NCBI GenBank assembly: GCA_014155875.1
Contig: JACEFZ010001388.1
Location: 1-64,000, forward strand
Length of the DNA stretch: 64,000 nucleotides
From: Cepaea nemoralis
Taxonomy: Eukaryota > Mollusca > Gastropoda > Stylommatophora > Helicidae
Direction: 5' to 3'
In this document: positions 21,461-32,163 of the stretch, piece after piece
Position numbering within the stretch: position 1 is the stretch's first letter
How the letters are laid out: every line of letters begins with the position of its first letter
The notes under the pieces: generated by a model
The model's input: the letters and a program-made list of their open reading frames with translations, nothing else
What the model was told of the DNA's origin: nothing
The model's database searches: none
Position numbers and translations under genes: made by a program

Positions 21461-24400
21461 TTTTCATTCATTGGCACCTTGCCGTCTTGACAGACGATAG
21501 TTTGTGCTTTAAAAAGGCATAATAACTTTTACGTATGGCGGTAGCGAGTGTGACTGATAAGGCCAATTTGCGCTGTAAATGTCCGTTCACAGTGGGTGCA
21601 TGTGAACACGTGGTCATTTCCACCATCATGCACCATCTTACGTCTCAAACGCTTGGTGTGTGACTTATCTGCAATAATTTTCTCCTTTGTCTTTATTCCA
21701 TTTCTGATGTTTGCCCTCCATGCAACACGTTCAGCGGCGACTTCCTCCCATTGTGCATTATCAATGCCTGTATCAATCATGTCCCGCTTACACACATCTT
21801 TGTATCGTAGTAGAGGCCGACCCTGTGATCTCTTACCCATCTGTAATTCACCAAAAAAGATGTCCTTTGGTATTCTACCATCATCCATCCTCCTAAGATG
21901 TCCTATCCATCTAAGTCTACGAAGACTGAGCATGGAATAAACTGTCACACAACCTGATCTTTCCAATACTTCAGTATTTGTGATTTTGTCTTGCCACTTA
22001 ATACCAAGAATTCTTCGCAGACACCGCATATGAAAGCTGTTTAAATTTTTCTCTTGGTGTGAGTAAGTTGTCCAGGTTTCACTGCCATAGAGAAGAGTAC
22101 TAAGGACACAGGCTTGATAGACAAGGACTTTTGTTTTGGCAGTAAGCTTCCTGTTCTCCCAGACTCTTTTTCTTAACCTGTTCATTGTTGTTGCTGCCTT
22201 ACCAATCCGGATGTTGATTTCCTGATCTAGGGATAGTTTGCTATTTACCACTGATCCTAGATATGTAAAATGGTCTACTATCTCTAGTTCGGCGTCGTCA
22301 ATAAAGATTGATGGTACCCCATGTGCACCTTGTGACATAATCTGTGTCTTCTTTTTGCTAATTGTTAAACCAAACTCAGAACAAGCATTGGAGAATGCAG
22401 ATAGTAGACATTGCAATTCTTCCTCAGAGTGGGTCGTAACTGCAGCATCATCTGCAAAAAGCAACTCTCTGATCAGTACCCTCCTAATTTTGGTCTTAGC
22501 CTTCAATCTCGGAGCATTGTAAAGGCCGCCATCTGAGCGTGAGTGAATGTATATACCACCATCCTGATCACGAAAGGCATATTTCAGTAGAAGTGAAAAG
22601 TATATTCCAAAGAGGGTGGGAGCTAGTACACAACCTTGCTTAACTCCACTCTTGATTTCAAATTCTTCAGAAGTTGCACCATCAAACTTGATTAAACCCT
22701 TCATGCCTGTGTGGAACGATTCCACAATGGACAGAAGAGTTGGTGGGCAGCCAATCTTCTTTAGTGCCTTGAACAGACCCTCACGACTGACCAAATCAAA
22801 TGCCTTTGTGAGGTCGATGAAGGCAATAAACAGTGGTTGATTCTGTTCACGGCATTTTTCTTGCATTTGTCGCAATGAGAATATCATATCAGTGGTAGAC
22901 CGGTTCTGTCGAAAGCCACACTGTGATTCGGGGTAGACTTGATCTCCTAGGACTTGAAGTCTGCGCAGAACAATTCTGGCAAATACTTTTCCAACAATAC
23001 ACAGAAGTGAGATACCCCTATAGTTGTTGCAGTCGCTCCGATCGCCCTTGTTCTTGTACAGTGTTATGATGCTTGAATCTTTGAAATCCTGTGGGACTTG
23101 TCCTTCTCGCCAGCATAGCTCTATTAGCTGGTGGATCTGTATAGTGAGTGTGTCTTGCCCACTCCTGATAACCTCTATTGGAATCCCATCCTTACCTGGA
23201 GCCTTGCCAGATGCAAGTTCATTTATAGCACACTTAACTTCTGTTATGGTGGGAAGTGTGTCCAGGTGGTCAAGAGTTGGTAGAGCCTCTATGGCGTTGA
23301 GGGCATCATCCGCTAGTTTGGTCTCACTTGAGTAAAGCTCCAAATAGTGCTCTACCCATCTGTCCATCTGCTGTTTCTTATCAGTGATGATTTCTCCAGT
23401 CAAAGTTTTCAATGGTGCACTTCTTTTGATCACTGGACCACAGGCTTTCTTTATTCCTTCATACATGCTTCTTATGTCTCCCTTATCACTTGCGATTTGA
23501 ATTGACTCACATAACTTGATCCAATAATCATTTGCACACTGCCTGGCAGCCTTTTGCACATCCTTCCTAGCTTGCCTTAGCTCACTCAGAGTGTTACGCG
23601 TTGGTCTTTCCTTGTTTCTTAAGAGAGCTTTCTTCTTCTTATCAATCAAGGGCTGCAGAGTCTCGCTGTTTGCCACAAACCAGTCCTGCCTCTTATGATC
23701 CACAGTGCCGTAAACCCCTACGGCAGTTTTATAAAGAGTTTCCTTAATTTGACCCCACTTTTCATTTACTGTACAATTTTCTGGTGTATCAGTGAAAGCG
23801 TCTTCAAGTTGCTGTTGAAACTGAAAGCACTTTTCAGGATCGTGAGTGTTAATAATATTAATCCTGGGGCTAGATTTGTGTTTAGCTGTGTAGATTCTCT
23901 TTGGTCTCAGTCTAACCCTTGCAACAACCAAAGAATGATCCGTATCACAGTCAGCACTGTGGTAACTTCGAGTCAATGATATATGGTTCAGATGTTGTCT
24001 CCGTGTGATGATGAAGTCCAGCTGATGCCAGTGGCCGGATCTTGGATGTTTCCATGTGACCTTATGCATCTCTTTTGTTTTAAAAAAGGAATTTGTAATA
24101 CATAGGTCATTACTGGTGCAATGCTCCAGCAGCCTTTGCCCATTTTCATTCATGCGACCGATGTTGTATTTTCCAAGGCACACTGGCCATGAACTCGAGT
24201 CCTTGCCCACACGAGCATTGAAATCACCGAGCATATAAATGTAGTCAGATTTTGGAACTGCCTTGATCACGGAGTCTAACTCCTCATAGAACGAATCCTT
24301 CACATCATCAGAGGAATCGAGTGTCGGTGCATATGCAGTAATAATGGTGGCAAACCCACAAGAGGTTGCCAAGCGCAGGGATAATAGTCTTTCATTTCCT

Positions 24401-25436
24401 CCTGCTGGAATTTCAATCATTCCCAGTAGCGAATTCTTCACTGCAAAGCCCACACCGTGTTGCCTTTTTTCTGCCTGCCCTCTACCCTTCCAGAAAAAGG
24501 TGTAATTGTTTTCCCTGAGTGACCCTTCCTCAGCGAGGCGAGTCTCCTGCAGGCCAGCAATATCAATGTTAAGACGATTGAGTTCGGCATCAATCACAGC
24601 CGTTTTCCTCACATCGTCAATATTGGTCAAGTCAGTGGAAAATCCTGGACACATGGTTCTCACGTTCCAGGTTGCAAGCCGTAGCTTGAGGTTTCTATTT
24701 TTATTTTTGTTTGTACCTGGTGCATTGGTTTTACAGCCTGCGATTCAGATTTTGTCCTAGCCCCAAGCACCCATTGAAGCAGGCAGGCTGTGGCGGATCA
24801 GCACCCAATTGGCCGGGGGCTGCCCAGCTTGAGGCGGGCGGTAGCTGATCAGTGACACCTGTAGGTGTCTCCCACCGTCAGAGGCAACGCGTGGCGCCCC
24901 ATGTCTACGCCAACTGACAAGGACTTATAACCCGTAACAGTTGCCTCTCGCTTTGATTCCGAGACCAGTTAAGACCAGGGATGGAGTTATTGCCTCTCCA
25001 TAGCACAAAGCCTGGGCTAAAATATAGAGATCATGTGTTGCCCATGCAGCATGATCCCTCTCTCGGCCTGCCTAGTTCACTCCAGAGGAAAGGTAACACC
25101 CCTACATCTGGAACAGGACAAGCTGCAGAAGCTGCCGGATCAGCAAAGCAATGCTCTAACTGTCCGCCTGTCAGAGCTTCGATCCTAGACCAGCCGCCAA
25201 CCAAGGCTTAGGGCCTGGTCTGCCCTGCCATGACATTTTGTCTTTAGCTTGCATTTCCTCGCACCAGGGTAAGGCTTGTACCCTCCCAATTGCGCTCTTC
25301 CGCCCGAAGCCGTTGGCACAATATGGGGGTGTCGGGTTTGGTAAGCGCCGCCCAACGTTCGGCGCTAACAGAAACCAGGTAGTACCGTCTACTGTTATAC
25401 GGTAGCTCAGTCATATCTGACTAAGACCTGACACAC
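21461..25436 (-). mobile_element. Complete RTE-like LINE (family A) with 13-bp target duplication
   Basis: The element is bounded by perfect 13-bp direct repeats CTGCCGCGATCCA (21448-21460 and 25437-25449). Read on the minus strand it has a roughly 770-bp 5' UTR, one ORF, a short 3' UTR and an AATGAATGAAAA end instead of poly(A), the short tandem-type tail common in the RTE clade. It interrupts an older I-type LINE. Fragments of the same family lie at 2849-3212, 4565-4712 and 33426-33575. Confidence 0.93.
21529..24663 (-). CDS. LINE endonuclease-reverse transcriptase (RTE-like)
   Basis: This single polyprotein nicks target DNA and copies the element RNA into the break. It is an uninterrupted frame of about 1044 codons. 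The N-terminal AP-endonuclease-like domain (about residues 1-250) keeps QETR (E40), GDFNAR (D147, N149) and DTDHS (D242, H243). The RT (about 480-780) has YRGISLL, FIDLTKAFD, GVKQGCVLAPTLF and FADDA (D738, D739). The C-terminus carries one C2H2 finger (C1022, C1025, H1038, H1043). The listed first codon is GTG within the motif ATWNVRTM; the frame stays open upstream to a TGA near 24740 but contains no ATG there, so the true start is uncertain (the first ATG is at 24654). All visible catalytic residues are intact, so it may be competent or recently so. The assignment to RTE rather than a neighbouring clade is inference. Confidence 0.93.
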   Translation of the reverse strand: MRTMCPGFSTDLTNIDDVRKTAVIDAELNRLNIDIAGLQETRLAEEGSLRENNYTFFWKGRGQAEKRQHGVGFAVKNSLLGMIEIPAGGNERLLSLRLATSCGFATIITAYAPTLDSSDDVKDSFYEELDSVIKAVPKSDYIYMLGDFNARVGKDSSSWPVCLGKYNIGRMNENGQRLLEHCTSNDLCITNSFFKTKEMHKVTWKHPRSGHWHQLDFIITRRQHLNHISLTRSYHSADCDTDHSLVVARVRLRPKRIYTAKHKSSPRINIINTHDPEKCFQFQQQLEDAFTDTPENCTVNEKWGQIKETLYKTAVGVYGTVDHKRQDWFVANSETLQPLIDKKKKALLRNKERPTRNTLSELRQARKDVQKAARQCANDYWIKLCESIQIASDKGDIRSMYEGIKKACGPVIKRSAPLKTLTGEIITDKKQQMDRWVEHYLELYSSETKLADDALNAIEALPTLDHLDTLPTITEVKCAINELASGKAPGKDGIPIEVIRSGQDTLTIQIHQLIELCWREGQVPQDFKDSSIITLYKNKGDRSDCNNYRGISLLCIVGKVFARIVLRRLQVLGDQVYPESQCGFRQNRSTTDMIFSLRQMQEKCREQNQPLFIAFIDLTKAFDLVSREGLFKALKKIGCPPTLLSIVESFHTGMKGLIKFDGATSEEFEIKSGVKQGCVLAPTLFGIYFSLLLKYAFRDQDGGIYIHSRSDGGLYNAPRLKAKTKIRRVLIRELLFADDAAVTTHSEEELQCLLSAFSNACSEFGLTISKKKTQIMSQGAHGVPSIFIDDAELEIVDHFTYLGSVVNSKLSLDQEINIRIGKAATTMNRLRKRVWENRKLTAKTKVLVYQACVLSTLLYGSETWTTYSHQEKNLNSFHMRCLRRILGIKWQDKITNTEVLERSGCVTVYSMLSLRRLRWIGHLRRMDDGRIPKDIFFGELQMGKRSQGRPLLRYKDVCKRDMIDTGIDNAQWEEVAAERVAWRANIRNGIKTKEKIIADKSHTKRLRRKMVHDGGNDHVFTCTHCERTFTAQIGLISHTRYRHT

Positions 25437-25449
25437 CTGCCGCGATCCA

Positions 25450-26500
25450 ACTAAGGAGAAATGTACTTACCTTGAGTTCAAGCAGCTGAAATATTTAAAA
25501 ATCCAACCGCACTCTATTGTACGCATCTTCAAGATCATTCGCCGTATCACATGTTTCAATGCCTGAGTGGAAACTTCCATAGGCATCATAGGCAAAAACT
25601 GCTGCGTTGGTCGAGGTTTCTCTGTTTGGACAGTACCCTCCAATTGTAGGTGGGAAACAATCTTACCTCTCTAGCTGGCTTGATATTTTCCTGGCGATTA
25701 ACTTCTCCAGCGGCTTGCCTATTGTATTTTGTATGGTTATCACCCGGTATTGACGGCAGAAGTGGAAGATGATGATGATGATGATGATTACCCGGTATTC
25801 CTGAATTTTTGTGTGGTCTTTTCCAGGCTTCGGCAAGGGAATCAGATAAGTGTGTAACCACTCCTCTTTGATGCTAGCACTCGCTATGCTGTTGTACATT
25901 TCTGCTAGTTCCTCTAGCTTGTTGTCGGTACACATACTGATGTTGTCATACCTTATACCATCTGGCCCTGGTGCGCTGTTTCTTGTTCGTTGAAGCACAG
26001 CCCTGATTTCTTTCACTGTCACTTCAACTGCGAGGTTCTGGGCCTTACACATATCTGAGGTAACCGCTTTGACAAAATTTCGGTCTCTCATGTCTGTCTG
26101 GTTGCTCTGCTCTAAATAGCGTTCGAAAAGGGCTTTGCCCTTATTCTCGTCAGACCTCTGCCGGATAAGGTCTGCGCTTTGGAAATCAGGAACATTCTTA
26201 TTCTTGACTACCCCATTCATACTTTTATGTAGTCGTCAGAACAATTTCAGTGACTTGTCTGTGCTTATTCTTTGACACAACTCTGCCCAATTTTCATGTT
26301 TAACCACTTTAACTAGTCTTTTTTGTTTTGTTTTAAATAGCTAACTTTGGTGTCCATCTCTCTTTCCAATTGCACAATAAGACTAGGATGGCTAGCTCTG
26401 TCCTTCTTGCGGTTTGCCATTTCCTTACAGCACCACGCTTATCCACCCAGGCCTTCTCCACCTCCCGTTGACTTGTGCTGCCAAAGTAACTAATAACGAC
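25450..26500 (-). pseudogene. Dead I-type LINE (family D), linker and RT start
   Basis: The 5' side of the LINE interrupted by the RTE-like insertion. The minus strand encodes SAPGPDGIRYDNISM, EEWLHTYLIPLPKPGK, then KIQEYRV. The frame next passes through an (ATG)n microsatellite (25766-25789) giving an Ile run, after which YRVITIQNTIGKPLEKLIAR repeats part of the motif. Earlier text (26220-26500) reads as the Lys/Arg-rich linker after the endonuclease. Confidence 0.8.
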
Positions 26501-26509
26501 TGCCTGTGG

Positions 26510-27261
26510 CGAAATTGCTTGCCCCGCCTAATCTGTCTAAAAGCAAACAGAGGATAGTATAACAACATTATATAGTTGTATGCAGGTTACCATAAACCAC
26601 TTACAAGTTAACTTAATATTAGTTTAGCTTACGGGTCTTTTTTATGTAGTTTGGCTAAAGGAGAGAACCGAGCAAAGTGGCCAGGTTAGTCGAAGTGCCA
26701 AATAGGCTACAGTCTACAGAGGTCGGCGGATTCGGAAAACTAGGTAGGCGTTGATAATTAACAAATTTATTACTCAGCAATAATTTTTTGTGAAATGTGT
26801 AAATTACTTAGAAAATAGAATACACAGTATACTATTTAGTAACTATATACAGACATCTGAAATGAACCACGGAAATAATAACAGTATGCCCATCAGATTT
26901 TAAATTTGAGTATTTACTATATTTCCTTATTAGATTACTAATGAGACCACCACCGAAAGATAGGCCTTGAGAAACCAAATCTAACGGTACCAAGATGATG
27001 CATGTATGTCTATTAGAAGCGAAGATATGCATCTTTGAATGTGACGATCATACATAAATAAGCACAGAAATTGAGACAAAAGATCTCTTTTGGGCATCTT
27101 TTTTTCGTGTCCGAGTCAAGGTCATAGAGCAGAAGTTATTAAAATTTATGTTCTTATAGTAGCTTGTTTATTTTTAAAGGAACATCCTAGCAACCATATA
27201 CATCATTGCGATCACAGTGTATCCGAAGCCTAACTGCTCATGTAATCTATTTTTATATATG
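26510..27261. other. Repeat block shared with 38.2 kb; otherwise nothing
   Basis: Positions 26890-27045 are similar to 38151-38270, sharing ATAGGCCTTGA.AAAC, AAATCTAA.GGTACC and GATGC.TGTATGTC. No coding sequence was recognised. Confidence 0.6.
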
Positions 27262-27485
27262 ATGTAACATTATCTAATTAGCATACAAAAATGGCCGCCA
27301 ATTAGTTGTTATTTTAATTAATTACCATTTGCATTCTTTATATTAGCTTTAAACCCTGGCAAGTTGTATCTTGTATTATGCTGAATGATGATATACTCTT
27401 AAAGGATATCCTCCTGTTTAGACAGTTTACAACGTTATCTAATTAGCATATAAAAATGGCCGCCAATTAGTTATATTAATTAATT
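27262..27485 (+). repeat. About 165-bp satellite-like repeat, left locus
   Basis: One full unit and the start of a second: ATCTAATTAGCATA.AAAAATGGCCGCC, TTAATTAATTA, ATATTAGCTTTAAACCCTGG. The same repeat forms a tandem array at 37050-37510 in the same orientation. Confidence 0.85.
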
Positions 27486-27805
27486 AGGGAGAGTTTATTC
27501 GTAGAGCCCTACGAATAAACAAAGCGTTTATTTGCAGAGTCCTACGAATAAACAAAGCGTTTATTCATAGGGCCCTGCGAATAAACGCCTTGTTTATTCG
27601 CAGGGCCCTATGAATCGATACTTTCTACTTAGTTGAAGTATGGCTGTTTAAATATCAGGCGAGTTTAAGAATTGTTAACTTGCGTTTCTGTACACTTACT
27701 GTTTACAGGCATCCATCTTTGTTTACGTTACTGACCTACTATTTCCTACTATTTATGTCCTGATAATTCTGGTCCAAGCTGACAGTAATATGCGTCACCT
27801 CAGAG
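27486..27805 (+). repeat. Palindromic hairpin cluster and TIR-like block
   Basis: Positions 27486-27613 hold repeated near-palindromes built on TTTATTCGTAGGGCCCTACGAATAAA-type arms (arms of 10 or more bases). The next 190 bp (to about 27805) recur inverted at 35460-35600. The outer ends are GGGAG...CTCCC-like with a TTA on both sides (27483-27485 and 35816-35818), as PIF/Harbinger-type elements would leave. This is suggestive only. Confidence 0.55.
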
Positions 27806-28079
27806 AGACATGATTAGGGTCGTTAGGCAATACAAACACCAGGCTTTCGACTGATTGCCCTCATGAATTACCAAATAAACAAGGAAATGCTACGGATATA
27901 AAGTGCAGGAAAACCTGGTATATGTGAAGCGGGTTGAAAAGAGAGAAGAGAGAGATAGATAATGAAGATAGTGTGCGAGACAGATATGTGAGATATGAGA
28001 AAGATGTGTTGAAAGACATGAAAAAAGTGATAAAGACAAGAAAGAGAGAGGGGGAGGAGGGAGATAGAGAAGAAGAGAG

Positions 28080-28400
28080 AGAGATGTCTGTATGCCTCTC
28101 TATATGTCCGCCTGTCTGTATGCCTCTCTATTTGTCCACCTGTCTGGATGTCTCTCTACATGCCCGGATGTCTCTCTGTCCGTCCGTCTGACAGCCTGCG
28201 TGATTTCTTGTTCTCTATCAGCCTACTTGTATCGGTCCATTTGTATATATGTCTATCTGAATCTCTATCTAACAAACTGTCTGTCTGTCTTTCCATATGC
28301 ATATGTATGTCTGGTTGACTCTCTGTGTGTATGTATGCGTGTGTCTGACTCTCTATCTGTCTGCCAGTTTATATCAGTTGTTTATTTGTCTGTATCTCTG
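28080..28400 (+). repeat. Degenerate TGTCTG/CTCTCTAT minisatellite
   Basis: Low-complexity pyrimidine-rich sequence with recurring TGTCTGTATGCCTCTCTAT-type words. The 163-codon Ser/Leu/Cys-rich ORF across it is compositional. Confidence 0.8.
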
Positions 28401-28404
28401 ACTG

Positions 28405-28509
<105 letters not shown>

Positions 28510-28909
28510 CCGGTCAACCTGCCTGTTCAGAGTATTGCAGGGAGAGGTTGAAAGAGATGTATGAAAATTGTTCTGGGAAGTAAAGGCTGCAAATTCGTGA
28601 CACTCACCAACACCCAAGCTGTGCCTGTCCTCATATCCTGACCTTACACAACAACCATGGGGCTTGAATGAGTTACCCATGGATACAGTTGCCAAGATCT
28701 ATCAAACTATATCGGTTGGATTATTTTTTAAATATTTTACTAAGATTAGTAGCTTAATTATTTACTGCTGTATTAACCCTTTACAGGTCATAGCGGCCAA
28801 TTCCGGCCGATGCCATAAAATGATCGTAGCGGCCGATACTATTATGCATTGTAAAATGCAGTAATTGGCATGGGGAACACAGATGATCGACGAGCAAGTG
28901 TCGGGTTGG

Positions 28910-29060
28910 ATCTAGCTACCCATCTACCTACTCTTCCAACTACCTGCCTAGCTACCCACATACCTGCTTACTTAACTACCTACCTGTTTACCTACCAACA
29001 TATCTACCTATCTAACCATCTATTTGTCTAACAACCCATCTACCTGCCTACTTAACCACT
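28910..29060 (+). repeat. Degenerate (CTAC)n tetranucleotide array
   Basis: Irregular repeats of CTACC, CATCTACC and TACCTGC. Confidence 0.8.
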
Positions 29061-29094
29061 TTCGTGTCTTTTTCGGGATTTTTTTCTCGTGCAC

Positions 29095-29316
29095 CTGTAG
29101 TAATAAATTTCCCGTGGTCTCTGGGTAGTGAGTTCGGACGCCCGTGTGTATTAATTTCGAGTTAAAAATCTACTACAGGATCCTCGCCGATGCTACGGAC
29201 TGTGTGCACTGAGCTGAGTTTCTCCAGACTCAGGTTTGAGTTAGGAGGAGAACGGAGCACTTGTGGGTTGCACCTGTGTGCCGTGATGTTGATCCATCGA
29301 CTAAACAAAACTAAAA
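29095..29316 (+). repeat. Truncated SINE, second copy of the family at 10955
   Basis: This shares GTTCGGACGCCCGTGTGTAT, GAGTTTCTCCAGACTCAGG and GTGCCGTGATGTTGATCC with the 11-kb copy and ends in an ACTAAA-type tail. The tRNA-like head is missing. Confidence 0.85.
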
Positions 29317-29617
29317 CTTTAGTGTCTAACTATCCACCTGCCGCTCCTATGAAGCTCCCAAGTCCGCCTGTTAGTTGTTGTTGACAATGTCTCGTAGACG
29401 TCTCTGTCCTACTATGTCAATCCCCTAGATTCATTAGCGTTTTGGCTGTGGGATTCTCTGATACTTCTAATTTGCGTCATTACGTCAAACTTGCCACTTG
29501 GCATCAAGGACGGTTTACAGCATTCAGTACTGGATATGAGTGGATGAGACTATTCGCTGGCTGTTGAATGAGGATGGAGCACGTATGGGAATGTACTGAG
29601 TGCAGTGATGTCGGTTC

Positions 29618-30279
29618 AGTAGATGTACACTGGGGCTTTGGGGCCAAAAGGGTGGTGGCAGTGGAGGGGCGCCAAAAGAAAGCCCCCTAGGGGACCCAAC
29701 CCCCGGGGCCCATCCTCTGCATCCCGGAGCGCACACACGGGTCGCCACCAGGCGACCGACCGTCGATTTCGAGTGTATCAACCACAGACATACCAGGATG
29801 CGCACCGCGAAGAACAACTGTAAGTGGCTACGGCTACATTCCACGGAGCCCTGCAATCGTAGCTGTATGAGGGACTACTGCAAAGTCCACGCAGCGCTAA
29901 TACGGAAGGGTTCATGTATTAAACCATGTCGGAAATGCGGGAAGGGGGTCAACAACCTCCTAGAAGTATGTAAAGAATGTGGATATGACAAGGAGTATCA
30001 CCGAATCTGGTACGAAGAGAATGTAAAGGACTATAATGCAGAGATTCGTCGAATTGCTAAGATTAGAGTGGATTGAACTTTCAATTAGAGAGAGGTGAAG
30101 TCATCAGTGTACTTACACACCAACCAGTTAGAGACTGACGGATCTGTGTATTTAGCCATGCCTACGCTTGGCTTCCCCCCCCCCCCCCCCCCCGGGGTTG
30201 GGTCCCCTAGGGGGCTTTCTTTTGGCGCCCCTCAACTGCCACCACCCTTTTGGCCCCAAAGCCCCAGTGTACATCTACT
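29618..30279 (+). mobile_element. 662-bp terminal-inverted-repeat transposon, 6-bp target duplication
   Basis: The ends are inverted copies of about 88 bp (29618-29706 and 30192-30279), both starting AGTAGATGTACACTGGGGC when read inward, with one substitution (GTGGAGG/GTTGAGG) and one C-run length difference. Identical direct CGGTTC hexamers flank them (29612-29617 and 30280-30285). Between the ends are a 92-codon Cys-rich ORF and a C homopolymer (30177-30193). A 6-bp duplication with ends AGT...ACT fits Polinton/Maverick-type integration, and also a few transposase groups with 6-bp duplications. There is no polymerase, integrase or transposase, so it is non-autonomous. Confidence 0.85.
29798..30076 (+). 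CDS. Cys-rich 92-aa protein inside the TIR transposon, unknown function
   Basis: ATG at 29798, stop at 30076, lying wholly between the inverted repeats. The protein has nine Cys in residues 8-61. C44-x2-C47 and C58-x2-C61 are spaced like a four-Cys zinc ribbon, and C19-x3-C23-x4-C28 with H31 could form a second site. A charged, Trp/Tyr-containing tail (residues 65-92) ends AEIRRIAKIRVD. Basic residues around the Cys cluster suggest nucleic-acid binding, which is inference. I do not recognise the family. Its position in a mobile element with sharp ends suggests a transposon-encoded accessory protein. An alternative is a captured gene fragment kept open by chance, though the density and pairing of Cys argue against chance. 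Confidence 0.6.
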   Translation: MRTAKNNCKWLRLHSTEPCNRSCMRDYCKVHAALIRKGSCIKPCRKCGKGVNNLLEVCKECGYDKEYHRIWYEENVKDYNAEIRRIAKIRVD

Positions 30280-30539
30280 CGGTTCTTAACTCAACTCAAC
30301 CAAACTTATTCTTCATATACCTATCTGTTATGTTATGTGGTTACTTCAGTACACGCTCATAACGGTGACACAGTGATCTATACTGATGGGTCAGTGGTGA
30401 GAAACAAACAGGCGGTTTTTTCGGTTATCAGCTCACCTCATCTCTTCATTTCTCTCATCTCAATACGGCGATCATCAAGTGCAATGCCGACGGGCCAATT
30501 TATGTGCACAACATCAATGTTATCCAGTGACTAATCAAT

Positions 30540-31345
30540 CAATTAATCGTGTGCCATGCCGGAAAGCGCGGGTGGTCATGTTTCGCCATTTCACTCGATC
30601 ACCTGATTTCTGTAGTTTTCTCTTCAAATCTAATTTTTTTTAGTTCTGTCTGTCCCAGCGTGGATAAACGGGATTGCGAAGAAAGTTGGCGTAGGCGTTC
30701 ATGGCTCTCCACAGATCTCGGTCTTTGGTTCAGCATCCATCCAGCATCATTTATCTTGGTCTGCCTCTCTTCCCCTCGATCTTTCCAGTTGTTACGATGT
30801 TCTCCAATGCCTCTCTTCTCATCACGTGACCGAAGAAAGATGTTTGTCTCTGTCTTATTGTTATAGTTTCATTAGCCTGTTTCAGGCAGTCATCGTTAGT
30901 TACTCTGGCAGTCCAAGGAATTCGCAACATTCGTCTCAGGAACCACATCTCTGTTGCTTCTAATTTCTTCTTACTTTGTTCATTTACATTCCAAGATTCA
31001 CTGCCATACAGCAAAACTGGTTCTACCTAGCATTTCAGCACTCTCTTTCTTACATTCAGTGGTAGTGACTTATTGCACAAGATACTCTTCATTTTCTGAA
31101 ATGTGGCCTTTGCCTGCCCGATTCTGCTCCTAATCTCTGTTGTACATCTTCCATCTGATGCCACAAATGCTCCTAGGTATCTAAAACTATCCACTTGGTT
31201 TTGGATTTTTCCTTCTATTTCTATTCACATTTTGGTGTCACCATTTTCTTTGATATTACCATTGTTACTATTTTCTTGATATTCAAGGAGAGTCCTTTCC
31301 TTGCACTCTCTGTTACTACAACGTCTAATAATTTTCAGTACTTTA
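30540..31345 (-). pseudogene. Family F LINE, RT C-terminal half
   Basis: On the minus strand it reads MLYGSESWNVNEQSKKKLEA, EMWFLRRMLRIPWTARVTND and TTGKIEGKRGRPR, and further upstream degraded text resembling the post-YADD region of family C. It is related to but distinct from family C. The 3' end has ATTAATTGATTGAT at left. It contains multiple stops. Confidence 0.8.
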
Positions 31346-32163
31346 ACGTTGCCCTTTTAAGTTATTGGAATGATACTGTTATTGGCTGTTACTGGCTCAG
31401 TGGTTTGAGACCATTCAATAGAGTTTTGGAGAACCAAGGAATACAATGAAGTTTTACTGTGTATACAAATTAACCTTTTGGTGGTTCCTTGCCTCTCCTC
31501 TACCAACTAAATAATAAATCTAGGACTGTTAATTCAAACAATTTTACAACGACAAGAAAACACACAAAGAGAAAATACCCTTATTTTCATGATTTATTAT
31601 ACATAAATGATGATATTGAGTATACATGTCATAAAATAACAATCTACTTTACAACAAATGGCATATACATATTACATTATATCTATGACCTTGATGCTTC
31701 AACCTTTCATTTATTTACATCAGTGATAGTCCAGTTCCAGTAAATAATATTGTACTCAGTTATCATAGGCATAAGATAAACTGTACAACAGGAGAAAACT
31801 ACAATGTTTATTTTCTCCCAGCTTATCAACTTAGTTAATGTATAAAGCATGATTTAGAGTAACTTAAGACTTAAGGAAACTATTGTAAATGCGTAAACAC
31901 TGGTAAGTCAAACTAGTGTAATGTGTAAGTAGTCAGTAGATTTACTTTTTGACATGAGCACATAGACAAACAAATAGTTTTTTTTATAATTCATGAACAC
32001 ATGAGAACCAACAAGAGTTCTACAGGTATCATAATTTGTGTGTTGAGTTAAAACGCCATAGCGGTGAGTCAAAGAGAAGTCACCTGAATACTATACAAGA
32101 ATAGATACCATAATGTACTTATATTGCTTATAAACAAGCACTCATTACAATGGGGACTGATTT
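31346..32163. other. No gene recognised (3' flank of the ZSWIM3-like gene)
   Basis: AT-rich sequence immediately downstream of the ZSWIM3-like stop codon. It probably contains that gene's 3' UTR, but no poly(A) signal could be assigned with confidence. Confidence 0.4.
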
